This document shows, in pieces, positions 55,643 through 64,000 of a stretch of DNA of 64,000 bases. Location: positions 620,001 through 684,000 of the forward strand of contig NZ_WNKW01000002.1 in assembly GCF_009720775.1 (NCBI RefSeq). Reading direction: 5' to 3'. The position numbers and the translations under genes were made by a program. The notes under the pieces are model-generated. The model was given only the letters and a program-made list of their open reading frames with translations, searched no databases and was not told where the DNA came from. Source of the stretch: Pseudoduganella danionis. GTDB lineage: Bacteria; Pseudomonadota; Gammaproteobacteria; Burkholderiales; Burkholderiaceae_D. The first letter of the stretch is position 1; each line of letters begins with the position of its first letter.

Positions 55643-57556
55643 ATGGCTGTCATTTCTCTCTCCTCCGCGCAACTGGCCTTTGGTCACGTTGCATTGCTCG
55701 ACAACGCTGAATTTTCGCTTGAAACCGGGGAGCGTGTTGGCTTGATCGGCCGAAATGGCACGGGCAAATCTTCATTGCTCAAAATTATTTCTGGCCGTAC
55801 CAAACTTGATGACGGCTTGCTGGTCCAGCAGCAAGGGCTGAAAATTGCTTATGTCGAACAGGAGCCCAGCTTTGATCCGGCCCAATCAGTGCATAGCGCT
55901 GTCGCATTGGGTATGGGCGCGCAGCAGCAATTGCTGCAGGAATACGAGGCATTGACGGCCCAGTTTGGGCAGGGCGATGACGAGTCGCTCATGGAGCGCA
56001 TGCATGAATTGCAACTGCAACTTGATGCGACTGACGGATGGAATATTGCCAATAAAGTGCAAACCGCGCTCGATCGTCTGAATCTGGATGGTGCCGCACT
56101 CATAGGAACACTTTCCGGTGGGATGCAGAAGCGGGTGGCGCTCGCAGTTGCGCTGGTGGCAGGGCCAGACGTGTTGTTACTGGATGAGCCAACCAATCAT
56201 CTGGATTTTGCGGCAATTGCATGGCTGGAAGCATTGCTGCGGGACTTTAAGGGTTCAGTCCTGTTTATTACCCACGACCGTAGTTTTCTCGATAATGTGG
56301 CCACCCGCATCATTGAACTCGACCGTGGCCGCCTGCTGTCCTATCCGGGCAACTTCAGCGCTTATCAGACGCGTAAAAGCGAACAACTAGAGATCGAAGA
56401 AGTCGAGGCAGCCAAGTTCGATAAATTCCTTGCGCAGGAAGAGGTCTGGATACGCAAGGGGGTCAAAGCGCGCCGCGTGCGTGATGAAGGGCGGGTGCGC
56501 CGGCTTGAAGCTTTGCGCTTGCAACGCGCAGCGCGACGTGAACAGCAGGGACAAGTCAAGCTGGAACTGTCGGCTGGCGAGCGTTCAGGAAAAATAGTCG
56601 CCGATCTCGAGAATGTGTCCAAGAGCTTTGGTGAGAAGGTGATCGTGCGCGATTTTAGTGCCACGATATTGCGCGGCGATAAAGTAGGCTTGATAGGACG
56701 GAATGGCGCAGGTAAGACCACGCTGCTGAAGATGATACTGGGCGAGCTCGCGCCGGATCAGGGCGTAGCTCGACTGGGAACGCGCTTGCAGGTGGCTTAT
56801 TTTGATCAGATGCGGGCCCAGTTGAATGAAGAGGCCAGCTTGATGGATACGATTGCGCCAGGTAGCGACTGGGTTGAAGTGAATGGTCAGCGCAAGCATG
56901 TGATGAGTTATCTCGGCGATTTCCTGTTTGCGCCCGAGCGTGCACGTTCACCAGTCAAGTCTCTCTCGGGTGGTGAGCGTAACCGGCTGCTGCTGGCGCG
57001 TCTGTTCGCCAAGCCTGCCAATTGCCTGGTGCTCGATGAGCCTACCAATGACCTGGATATCGACACCCTGGAATTGCTGGAGGAGTTGCTGGAGGATTAC
57101 ACCGGAACCGTATTCCTGGTTAGTCACGACCGTATGTTCCTTGATAACGTGGTTACTCAGGTGATTGTTGCCGAGGGCGAAGGCCGGTGGCGTGAATATG
57201 TAGGCGGCTATTCAGATTGGGAGCGCGTTGCCAGTGCAACATTGACTGAAAAGAAAAATTCACCCAAACCCGTTACAGCAGCGCCTAGTGCACCCGTCAC
57301 CGCGCCAGCCACGCCAGCGAGTAAACAGAAAAAGCTGAGCTACAAGGAACAGCGTGAGCTGGAAGCCCTGCCTGAGCAAATAGCGTTGCTCGAGGATGAG
57401 CAACGTGCTTTGTCGATTGCTTTGGCTGCACCAGATATCTACCGACAGAATCCGGCAGAGGCCAAGCGCATGAGTGCTCGCATCGAAGAGATCGAAGTTC
57501 TGTTGCTGGAAGCACTCGAGAAATGGGAGCAAATCGAGGCACGTAGTCATCTCTAA
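55643..57556 (+). CDS. uup: ABC-F ATPase Uup
   Basis: 637 residues from the ATG at 55643. Two ABC domains without membrane parts: Walker A GRNGTGKSSLLK and GRNGAGKTTLLK, signatures LSGGMQKRVALA and LSGGERNRLLLARL, Walker B VLLLDEPTNHLD and LVLDEPTNDLD. The inter-domain linker is charged, and a C-terminal coiled coil (EQIALLEDEQRALSI) identifies Uup. Members act on ribosomes or branched DNA. It appears unrelated to the polysaccharide genes it interrupts. Confidence 0.95.
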   Translation: MAVISLSSAQLAFGHVALLDNAEFSLETGERVGLIGRNGTGKSSLLKIISGRTKLDDGLLVQQQGLKIAYVEQEPSFDPAQSVHSAVALGMGAQQQLLQEYEALTAQFGQGDDESLMERMHELQLQLDATDGWNIANKVQTALDRLNLDGAALIGTLSGGMQKRVALAVALVAGPDVLLLDEPTNHLDFAAIAWLEALLRDFKGSVLFITHDRSFLDNVATRIIELDRGRLLSYPGNFSAYQTRKSEQLEIEEVEAAKFDKFLAQEEVWIRKGVKARRVRDEGRVRRLEALRLQRAARREQQGQVKLELSAGERSGKIVADLENVSKSFGEKVIVRDFSATILRGDKVGLIGRNGAGKTTLLKMILGELAPDQGVARLGTRLQVAYFDQMRAQLNEEASLMDTIAPGSDWVEVNGQRKHVMSYLGDFLFAPERARSPVKSLSGGERNRLLLARLFAKPANCLVLDEPTNDLDIDTLELLEELLEDYTGTVFLVSHDRMFLDNVVTQVIVAEGEGRWREYVGGYSDWERVASATLTEKKNSPKPVTAAPSAPVTAPATPASKQKKLSYKEQRELEALPEQIALLEDEQRALSIALAAPDIYRQNPAEAKRMSARIEEIEVLLLEALEKWEQIEARSHL

Positions 57557-57681
57557 TTTAAGGCCGGTTTAGCTGGCGGAAGGGTGTATTGCGCAATGTG
57601 CTTGCTGCGAGTTTTAACATCGGAATGCGACCTGGTAAAAAATGGAGCCTGGTCATATTGCCGTCGTCAAAGGGAGGCAAA

Positions 57682-58344
57682 ATGATTAGTCGTGCTGCAT
57701 TCGTGCGTGTGTTGCCGTTCGCGATTTATATGGCGTTCATCGCCGTAGCCGATGCTCTGAGTCGTTTTGGCCTGAGTGCGGAAGCCTTGCGTTGGCTGTA
57801 TCCCGTCAAAATCGTGGCCGTCTCAATAGTCCTCGTCGCATTTTGGAAACAGTATCAAGAGTTGGTGTCAGTTCGTGTTCAGTGGCGCTCACTATTATTG
57901 TCTATCAGTGCCGGGTTGCTGGTATTGTGGCTTTGGATAGCATTGAATGCAGACTGGATGGTCGTAGGAAAATCTGCTGGTTTTGATCCGCGCGATGACG
58001 GGCAGATTAACTGGTTGCTGGTAGGGATTAGGTTATTTGGCGGTGCCGTGGTGGTGCCGGTCATGGAGGAACTATTCTGGCGCTCATTTCTGGCCCGTTG
58101 GATAGTTGCTCAGGACTTTGAGAAGCTTGCGCCAGCCGCAATTAATTGCAAAAGTTTCATTGTTTCAGTGATATTATTCGGAATTGAGCATAACTTGTGG
58201 CTGGCCGGTATGGTTGCCGGCGGTATTTATAGTTTGCTGTACATGCGAACCCAGAAGTTATGGGTGCCTATATTGGCCCATGCGGTTACTAACGGTGGGT
58301 TAGGCATCTGGATTCTGGTTACTGGCCAGTGGACTTACTGGTAA
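57682..58344 (+). CDS. CPBP-family intramembrane protease, PEP-CTERM system-associated
   Basis: 220 residues from the ATG at 57682, with AGGGAGG 4 bases upstream; an earlier in-frame start at 57589 is not supported. About six membrane segments. Catalytic marks of the CAAX-protease family: Glu129-Glu130 in VMEELFWRSFLARW, His170 in FGIEHNLWLAG, and HAVTNGGLG. Proteins of this type are regular members of exosortase loci. The target is unknown; EpsL-type or PEP-CTERM proteins are possible. Confidence 0.88.
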   Translation: MISRAAFVRVLPFAIYMAFIAVADALSRFGLSAEALRWLYPVKIVAVSIVLVAFWKQYQELVSVRVQWRSLLLSISAGLLVLWLWIALNADWMVVGKSAGFDPRDDGQINWLLVGIRLFGGAVVVPVMEELFWRSFLARWIVAQDFEKLAPAAINCKSFIVSVILFGIEHNLWLAGMVAGGIYSLLYMRTQKLWVPILAHAVTNGGLGIWILVTGQWTYW

Positions 58345-58391
58345 GATGTCGAAATATCGAATTTTTAACATTTCTAAAAGACGAATAATTC

Positions 58392-59681
58392 ATGCTGAGC
58401 CCTCTGGACATTTTCTCTGATTGCCATCGCCGGACTAAGTTAGTGACCGCCTGGGGAAAATTGCCCCGTCTCGATAGAACGACTGATTTTGTGCGCAGTT
58501 GCTGGCTGGGTGTTGCATTAATTGGTGCCGTCAGTGCGAATGCACAGGAAACTCAGCCCGGCATACATCCTTACGCATCCTTGGGCCAGTCCTATGACGA
58601 TAACCTGTTCCGGTTGAGCGACAACAACCCGGGTTACGGTGGTGTGCGTAGTGATCGTTCGAGTCAATTGCAGGCAGGTTTGCAGGTGAATGAGAATATT
58701 GGGCGTCAGATGGTCAAGGTGCAGGCTAATGTGAGCAGGGTAAAGTTTCAGCACTTTACCCAGCTTGACTACAATGGCAAGGACGCTGAAGTCGAATTGA
58801 ACTGGCAGTTGGGAAATCGCCTGCAGGGCACGCTTGGTGGTATGTATGAGCAAATTCTGGCACCCTACACCGACGTCGTGACCAGTGAGCGTAATTTGCG
58901 CGTGCAGCGTCAGGAATTTGCCACGGCACGCTGGAGTTTCCATCCAAGCTGGCGCGCACGGGTAGGATATACGCGCGATATGTATAGCTTTGACCTTAGC
59001 GCTCAGGCTTATAACAACCGTACTGTGGGGGCGGGACTTGTCGGCATCGATTACCTCGCGTCCTCCGGCAGTTCGATCGGCCTGCAAGTTGATCAGATCC
59101 GTAGCCGTTACGATACCCTGCGTAGTATTAACGGGCGCGTGATCGATGCGGGCAATGACCAGAATGACGTCAAACTCAATGTTGACTGGCGTGTCACTCC
59201 TATCACTAATCTTCAATTTCTAGGCGGCTGGGCCAAGCGTAAGCATGTCTATTTCACCGAGCGTGATTCGAGCGGGTTCAATGCCAAGCTGAAGGCCGCC
59301 ACGTCTATGGATGGCCAGCTTGGGCTGAATGGTGCCGTCTGGCGTGAATTTGTGGCCGTTGAAAGTGCGCTGGCCAGCTATGCAATGCAAACCGGGGTAA
59401 GTGCTAATGTGGTGTGGAATATTTCTTCCAAACTGCAGGCGACGGCCCAAGGACGGGCTGAGCGCCGCACGTTTAGCGGTTTGCTGGTAAGCAGCAGTAC
59501 TTTGGATGTCAGTGATCGTAACCGGCGCGTGTCGGCGGGGCTCAGTTATCTGCCTATGAACCGGGTGCAGGTGTCCGGTACCGTGTTTAGAGAAGCCCGT
59601 AGTGGCCTCGCCGCGGCAGTATTTGGCAACGGTAATTACCGTGCCAAAGGTGTTAGCCTTAATGTTAATGTGCAATATTGA
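58392..59681 (+). CDS. epsL: EpsL-type outer-membrane beta-barrel, XrtB-associated polysaccharide export
   Basis: 429 residues. A long N-terminal stretch leads to a signal peptide ending in LIGAVSANAQ near residue 50. The rest alternates in beta-strands ending in YLPMNRVQVSGTVFREARSG and a terminal aromatic (VNVQY), typical of outer-membrane barrels. The motif YASLGQSYDDNLFRLSDN at the mature start is characteristic of the EpsL family that replaces Wza-like secretin barrels in exosortase-B loci. The priming-transferase gene begins 10 bases after the stop. Confidence 0.85.
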   Translation: MLSPLDIFSDCHRRTKLVTAWGKLPRLDRTTDFVRSCWLGVALIGAVSANAQETQPGIHPYASLGQSYDDNLFRLSDNNPGYGGVRSDRSSQLQAGLQVNENIGRQMVKVQANVSRVKFQHFTQLDYNGKDAEVELNWQLGNRLQGTLGGMYEQILAPYTDVVTSERNLRVQRQEFATARWSFHPSWRARVGYTRDMYSFDLSAQAYNNRTVGAGLVGIDYLASSGSSIGLQVDQIRSRYDTLRSINGRVIDAGNDQNDVKLNVDWRVTPITNLQFLGGWAKRKHVYFTERDSSGFNAKLKAATSMDGQLGLNGAVWREFVAVESALASYAMQTGVSANVVWNISSKLQATAQGRAERRTFSGLLVSSSTLDVSDRNRRVSAGLSYLPMNRVQVSGTVFREARSGLAAAVFGNGNYRAKGVSLNVNVQY

Positions 59682-59691
59682 TAGTCGTCCC

Positions 59692-61074
59692 ATGACCCTC
59701 AGTGATATTCCTCTGATTTCGTTTTTCCAGCGGGTGCTTGATCCGCTCGTTATTATGGGGACGCTTTATCTTTGTAGTTTAGCGTTCCACGAGCCCTTTA
59801 CCGGTTATGCGCTGGTGCTCATGATATTGGCGTTTTTTGTGTCGTCGTCGGTCTATCAGTATGTTGACCCGTACCGTACCTGGCGTAGTGGCAGGATGTT
59901 GGCCTATACCCGGGATACTGTGGTGGGCTGGCTGATTACGGTGAGCCTACTATGTTTTATTGGTTTCGCAAGCGGTCTCAGTGCTCGACTGGATAACCAG
60001 GCGGTAAAAGCCTGGTTTGTGCTTACTCCCCTGATTCTATTGGCAAGTCATTGGGCGTTACGTAGTGTCACCTTCGGCTCCAGTAAGGATAGTGAAGTCC
60101 GTTCGGTCGTCGTGGTGGGGGTGAACGAAGTAGGTCTAAAGTTTGCTAACGTATGTAAGCAGCATCCTAATCTGTTCATGCAAGTCTTAGGATTCTTCGA
60201 TGATCGGGTCGAAGACCGTATCGCTGGCGGCAATCGTGATCCTTTACTTGGGAAAATGGTGGATATCCCAGCCTACGTGCGGGAACACAATGTGAAGATG
60301 ATCTTCATCAGCCAACCGATCTCTGCACAGCCGCGTATCCGTAAACTGCTCGACGAATTGCAGGATACGACAGCGTCGGTATATTTCCTTCCGGATATTT
60401 ACGTGTTTGACCTGATGCAGGCCCGCTTTGATAGCGTGGGTGGTATGCCCGTGGTTGCCATTCGCGAGTCGCCATTCACAGGTATTAATAGCTTGGTCAA
60501 GCGTGTCAGCGATATCGTGCTGGCATTGATTATCCAGATCGCACTGTTGCCGATCATGTTGATCATCGCGCTGGCTGTAAAGCTGAGTTCGCCGGGCCCC
60601 GTGATTTTCCGTCAGCGCCGCTATGGCTTGTATGGCGAGGAAATCATCGTTTACAAGTTCCGTTCGATGACTGTGACGGACGATGGCGCAACGGTCGTGC
60701 AGGCGCGGGTAAACGATGCGCGGGTAACCCGCGTTGGCGCCTTCCTGCGTCGCACTTCGCTTGATGAGTTGCCACAGTTTATTAATGTCTTGCAGGGACG
60801 TATGAGTATCGTGGGACCACGTCCCCATGCCGTGGCACACAATGAGTTATACCGTAAGTTGATCAAGGGCTATATGTTGCGCCATAAGGTCAAACCCGGC
60901 ATTACCGGATGGGCGCAAGTCAATGGTTTGCGGGGAGAGACGGAAACGCTGGATAAGATGGAGGCGCGCATACATTACGACCTTGATTATTTAAGGAAGT
61001 GGTCATTGTGGCTAGACATTTGGATTATCTTAAAGACGGTGCATGTCGTTCTAAAGCGGGAAAATGCCCACTGA
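59692..61074 (+). CDS. undecaprenyl-phosphate glucose phosphotransferase (WcaJ type)
   Basis: 460 residues from the ATG at 59692; the frame is open upstream into epsL but the membrane domain begins here. Four N-terminal membrane segments, a CoA-binding-like middle domain ([21 protein letters not shown]), one more helix ([21 protein letters not shown]), and a C-terminal catalytic domain with [38 protein letters not shown] and [11 protein letters not shown]. It starts repeat-unit synthesis by moving a sugar phosphate to undecaprenyl phosphate. Confidence 0.95.
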   Translation: MTLSDIPLISFFQRVLDPLVIMGTLYLCSLAFHEPFTGYALVLMILAFFVSSSVYQYVDPYRTWRSGRMLAYTRDTVVGWLITVSLLCFIGFASGLSARLDNQAVKAWFVLTPLILLASHWALRSVTFGSSKDSEVRSVVVVGVNEVGLKFANVCKQHPNLFMQVLGFFDDRVEDRIAGGNRDPLLGKMVDIPAYVREHNVKMIFISQPISAQPRIRKLLDELQDTTASVYFLPDIYVFDLMQARFDSVGGMPVVAIRESPFTGINSLVKRVSDIVLALIIQIALLPIMLIIALAVKLSSPGPVIFRQRRYGLYGEEIIVYKFRSMTVTDDGATVVQARVNDARVTRVGAFLRRTSLDELPQFINVLQGRMSIVGPRPHAVAHNELYRKLIKGYMLRHKVKPGITGWAQVNGLRGETETLDKMEARIHYDLDYLRKWSLWLDIWIILKTVHVVLKRENAH

Positions 61075-61153
61075 GCTGAACGTTTTCCTGTTCAGTGAAA
61101 TGGTTAACATTATCGTAAGCTATTATTGTGATAGCGCGCTTATACTCTATTTA

Positions 61154-61223
61154 TAATATTGACAATCACTGGGGGTAAAGTGCATACTTCGTTGCCAGCA
61201 TTTATAGATTTTTGTCAATATTA
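61154..61223 (+). promoter_or_regulatory. EPS operon promoter with inverted repeats
   Basis: TTGACA (61159-61164) and CATACT (61183-61188), 18 bases apart, form a good sigma-70 promoter about 160 bases before epsD. TAATATTGACAA (61154-61165) overlaps the -35 and recurs inverted as TTGTCAATATTA at 61212-61223, with a further half-site ATTGTCA at 61224-61230. This suggests a regulator binding both sides of the start. Confidence 0.6.
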
Positions 61224-61351
61224 ATTGTCATTAAAGCATTGTTGTACTTTCATCGCAGGCATTACGGGCACCGCATAGCAGTCGCTTTCGGAAGCACAAT
61301 TTTGGACTATCGAGGATAAATACATTGAACCAGATCAAAAAGGCAAACTCA

Positions 61352-62296
61352 ATGAATCGTGCTAAAACTCTTGCGACGCTACTGCTTGTTGCCGCTGGCT
61401 TGAGCGCTTGCGGTAATAAGGAATCTAAGCCCGGCCAGGCACTGGTTCGTGTTAATGGTGAGGAAATCACCGTTTCGCAATTGAACGAAGAACTGCAGCG
61501 GGCCAACGTGCAGGCACCTCAGCAGGAAGCAGCCAGCAAGCAGTTGATTGAATCGCTGGTGGATCGCCAGTTGCTGGTGAACGAAGCTGTGCAGGACAAG
61601 CTGGACCGTGATCCCAAAGTAGTGCAGGCGATCGAACGTGCCAAAGCCCTGATTATTGCCCAGTCGTATTTGCAAAAAAAACTCGGCGCTCCAACCAAGC
61701 CTAACGCGGCGGAGGTAGAGGCCTACTTCAACCAGCATCCTGAATTCTTCACCAATCGTAAGCAGTTCGATATGAATGAACTGGTCTTCGCGACTAAAGA
61801 TATGAACGACGGGTTGAAGGGCGTGATCGATAGCGCAAAGTCGCTGGAAGAAGTAGCGAGCTGGATGGAGCAGCATAAAGTAGCATTCGGCCGCACCCAG
61901 ATTTCGCGCACTAGCGCCGAACTACCACCTGAACTGGCGAATAAGCTGGTCAATATGCCGCGTGGTCAGTTGTTCATTATCAAAGAAGGCGAGCGTAGCT
62001 TGCTGGTAGTAATCGCTGAAATCAAAGATGTCCCGGTAAAACTGGCGGCAGCAGCAGGTCAGATTGAACAATATCTGGTGAACAAGAAGAATAAAGATGC
62101 GGCGGATGCGGAACTGGCACGTCTGCGCGGCAAAGCCAAGATTGAATACCTGAATGGCCGTCAACCGCCTGAGAAAGCTGCTGCGCCGGCAAGCGCTCCA
62201 GCGGCGGTCGAAGCGCCTGCGGCGGTCACCAGCGATAAATCGGAGGCTAAAGCCGATGATGCGGCCACGGCGCGTGGCGTTGCTGGTCTGAAATAA
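61352..62296 (+). CDS. epsD: EpsD family peptidyl-prolyl isomerase lipoprotein
   Basis: 314 residues from the ATG at 61352, which starts a lipoprotein signal (NRAKTLATLLLVAAGLSAC, lipidated Cys20); a TTG at 61325 would put nine residues ahead of it. SurA-like N-domain (VNGEEITVSQLNEELQRANV), a parvulin/PpiC-like part around EYFNQHPEFF-type residues at 120-250 (reads AYFNQHPEFFTNRKQFDMNELV), and a Lys/Ala-rich tail. It would help fold periplasmic or outer-membrane parts of the export machine. First gene of the epsDEF set after a 277-base gap. Confidence 0.9.
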   Translation: MNRAKTLATLLLVAAGLSACGNKESKPGQALVRVNGEEITVSQLNEELQRANVQAPQQEAASKQLIESLVDRQLLVNEAVQDKLDRDPKVVQAIERAKALIIAQSYLQKKLGAPTKPNAAEVEAYFNQHPEFFTNRKQFDMNELVFATKDMNDGLKGVIDSAKSLEEVASWMEQHKVAFGRTQISRTSAELPPELANKLVNMPRGQLFIIKEGERSLLVVIAEIKDVPVKLAAAAGQIEQYLVNKKNKDAADAELARLRGKAKIEYLNGRQPPEKAAAPASAPAAVEAPAAVTSDKSEAKADDAATARGVAGLK

Positions 62297-62324
62297 ATTT
62301 TTCTGACAGATAAGAGGTCGCATC

Positions 62325-63116
62325 ATGATGAAACAACTGACAAAATGGTTCGCTTTGCTGGCGCTACTGCTGATGGTTGGCGGTGCTCAGGCGGCAGACG
62401 CAGTGCTGGGTCCAGGTGATATTCTTAAAATCACCGTGTACGGTAATCCCGATCTGGCGACAGAGACCCGGGTGAGTGACGCCGGAACAATCACGTTCCC
62501 ATTATTGGGACCGGTTGAAATTGGCGGCTTGACTGCAATCAGCGCTGAGAAAAAACTGGGTGGTTTGCTCGAAAGCGGTGGTTTTCTGCGTAAAGCACAA
62601 GTCAGTATCCTGATCACGCAAATTCAGAACCAGCAAATTTCAGTACTCGGCCAGGTAAATCGTCCGGGGCGCTATCCGATTGAAGGACGCCGCAGCGTAC
62701 TGGATATGCTGGCGATGGCGGGCGGCATTGCTGCCGACGGCGGTGATGCTGTGTCGCTGATCCGTAAGCGCAACGGCACCACCACCAAGGAAATTGTGGA
62801 CATCATCGGTATGGTGCGTAGCGGCGAGCTGAACAAAGATCTCGAACTGGCAGCGAATGACGTGCTGTATGTCGAGCGCGCACCACGCTTCTATATCTAC
62901 GGCGAAGTTCAGCGGCCTGGTCCAGTACGTCTTGAACGCTCCATGACCGTTTTGCAAGCGCTGTCGGCGGGCGGTGGTCTGACACCTCGTGGAACGGAGC
63001 GCGGTATGGTGATTAAACGTCGCGACGTCAACGGTAAACAGCAAGTGCTCGATGCTAAGCAGGATGATCTGGTTCAGCCTGATGACGTAGTGTATGTTAA
63101 GGAAAGTCTGTTTTAA
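62325..63116 (+). CDS. epsE: polysaccharide export protein EpsE (Wza-like)
   Basis: 263 residues, start ATG 62325 or 62328 (AGAGG upstream). Signal peptide KWFALLALLLMVGGAQA, then the export domain LGPGDILKITVYGNPDLATETRVSDAGTITFPLLG in parts and two SLBB-type repeats: VLGQVNRPGRYPIEGRRSVLDMLAMAGG and YIYGEVQRPGPVRLERSMTVLQALSAGGGLT in parts. No lipobox Cys is seen, unlike Wza of E. coli. It forms the periplasmic part of the export channel, with EpsL as the likely outer barrel. Confidence 0.94.
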   Translation: MMKQLTKWFALLALLLMVGGAQAADAVLGPGDILKITVYGNPDLATETRVSDAGTITFPLLGPVEIGGLTAISAEKKLGGLLESGGFLRKAQVSILITQIQNQQISVLGQVNRPGRYPIEGRRSVLDMLAMAGGIAADGGDAVSLIRKRNGTTTKEIVDIIGMVRSGELNKDLELAANDVLYVERAPRFYIYGEVQRPGPVRLERSMTVLQALSAGGGLTPRGTERGMVIKRRDVNGKQQVLDAKQDDLVQPDDVVYVKESLF

Positions 63117-63123
63117 GCCGTGG

Positions 63124-63154
63124 GCCTGAGTTAGTACTTTGGTTTAACTCAGGC
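63124..63154 (+). other. stem-loop between epsE and epsF
   Basis: GCCTGAGTTA (63124-63133) and TAACTCAGGC (63145-63154), a perfect 10-bp stem with an 11-base loop in the 69-base gap. There is no T run. It could tune the relative amounts of EpsE and EpsF. Confidence 0.5.
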
Positions 63155-63185
63155 TTCTGTCTGCAATTCTTGTGAGAGTGTTTCC

Positions 63186-64000
63186 ATGAACCTTACCCAA
63201 TTCCTGCACGTCCTGCGCGCCCGTAAAGGGATCGTGCTTATGGTGCTGTTGGTTACAGTCGTTGCCACGACTATCGTTAGTCTGGTCCTGCCTAAAACCT
63301 ACAAGGCGACTGCCTCCATTCTTTTGAACTACAAAGGTGTCGATCCTGTAACGGGGCTGACGATGCCGGGGCAACTGATGCCCGGATATATGGCAACCCA
63401 GACAGATATTATCGGCAGTAAGAACGTTGCGCTGCGCGTAATTGATCGCTTGGGCTTGGCGACGAATCCGACGGTGATTCAGCAATTTAATGATTCCACG
63501 GAAGGCAAGGGCACTGTACGTGACTGGCTGGCCGACTTATTGCTCAAGAAGCTGGAGATTGTTCCGTCGCGGGAAAGTAGCGTAGTGGAAATTAGCTTTA
63601 AGGGCAACGACCCTGCATTCGTTGCCGTGGTTGCTAATACCTTTGCGGATGAATATCAGAAGATCAGCGTTGCGTTGAAAGTCGAACCTTCCAAGAAGGC
63701 CGCCGCCCACTTCAATGAACAGTTGAAGCAATTGCGTGACAATGTGGAAGCGACCCAGTCGCGCCTGTCGAAGTATCAGCAGGAAAATGGCATTGTCAGC
63801 GTTGATAACCGTCTCGACGTTGAAACCAACCGCCTGAATGATCTGTCCGCCCAGCTCGTTGCTGCGCAGGGACAATTGATGGAAGCGAATTCGCGTGCGG
63901 GCATGGCAAATGGTTCGGTTGATTCGCCTGACATCAATGGCAATCCATTGGTGCAAAATCTGCGCATAGGCCTTGGCAATGCAGAAAGCAAGTTGGCCGA
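63186..64000 (+). CDS. epsF: chain-length determinant protein EpsF (3' end outside window)
   Basis: 271 codons are visible from the ATG at 63186. The opening [45 protein letters not shown] in parts is the Wzz domain with the first membrane segment at about 14-36. Coiled-coil periplasmic stretches follow ([25 protein letters not shown]). It resembles the membrane part of Wzc-type proteins; whether a tyrosine kinase domain is fused or separate lies past the window end. It controls polymer length and links to EpsE. Confidence 0.93.
   Translation, partial: MNLTQFLHVLRARKGIVLMVLLVTVVATTIVSLVLPKTYKATASILLNYKGVDPVTGLTMPGQLMPGYMATQTDIIGSKNVALRVIDRLGLATNPTVIQQFNDSTEGKGTVRDWLADLLLKKLEIVPSRESSVVEISFKGNDPAFVAVVANTFADEYQKISVALKVEPSKKAAAHFNEQLKQLRDNVEATQSRLSKYQQENGIVSVDNRLDVETNRLNDLSAQLVAAQGQLMEANSRAGMANGSVDSPDINGNPLVQNLRIGLGNAESKLA

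Overview
The window looks like the chromosome of a betaproteobacterium of the Oxalobacteraceae type (Massilia, Duganella, Janthinobacterium and relatives). Three things suggest this: the gene order sodB, LacI regulator/glk, xseA, exbB, exbD, lpxK, trm112-like, kdsB, adk; a REP-like repeat built on GGGGTCAGGTCGGGCA; and an exosortase-B (XrtB/EpsH) exopolysaccharide locus. This is inference from gene content; no rRNA or marker gene is present to place it more precisely.

Layout. 1-7.9 kb: end of a drug-efflux outer-membrane gene, a small secreted DUF4148 protein, a divergent MFS exporter/TetR pair, sodB, and a LacI regulator divergent from a glucokinase-family gene; xseA follows on the minus strand. 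7.9-8.9 kb: a 1-kb gene-free region holding five precisely phased copies of an IHF-like site plus a cluster of DnaA boxes. I consider this the most interesting element of the window. 8.9-15.3 kb: envelope and housekeeping genes (exbB, exbD, lpxK, trm112-like, kdsB, adk, H+-pyrophosphatase). 15.4-25.9 kb: a secreted hypothetical protein, an SDR dehydrogenase, a REP-like repeat, gamma-glutamyltransferase, a patatin, a 1650-residue hybrid sensor kinase and its likely response regulator. 26-33 kb: a catabolic operon for 2-aminobenzoate (or a related aromatic acid) through its CoA thioester (ligase, fused monooxygenase/reductase, MarR regulator, enoyl-CoA hydratase, acyl-CoA dehydrogenase, RidA).

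33.2-64 kb: a large polysaccharide locus. A minus-strand block (34.1-41.2 kb) encodes two related propeller-domain proteins separated by tRNA-Arg(CCT), two glycosyltransferases and a flippase. A plus-strand block encodes a secreted heparinase-like lyase, XrtB, EpsI, a Wzy/WaaL-like polymerase, a PaaK-like ligase, a glycosyltransferase, and nucleotide-sugar genes (wecB, tviB, tviC) with a WecG-type transferase. After an apparently unrelated uup gene come a CPBP protease, EpsL, a WcaJ-type priming transferase, EpsD, EpsE and the start of EpsF. An acyltransferase faces this block. Together these could prime a sugar on undecaprenyl phosphate, extend it with ManNAc- or GalNAcA-type sugars, flip, polymerise and export it, and sort surface proteins through XrtB. 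No XrtB substrate with a PEP-CTERM tail was seen in the window.
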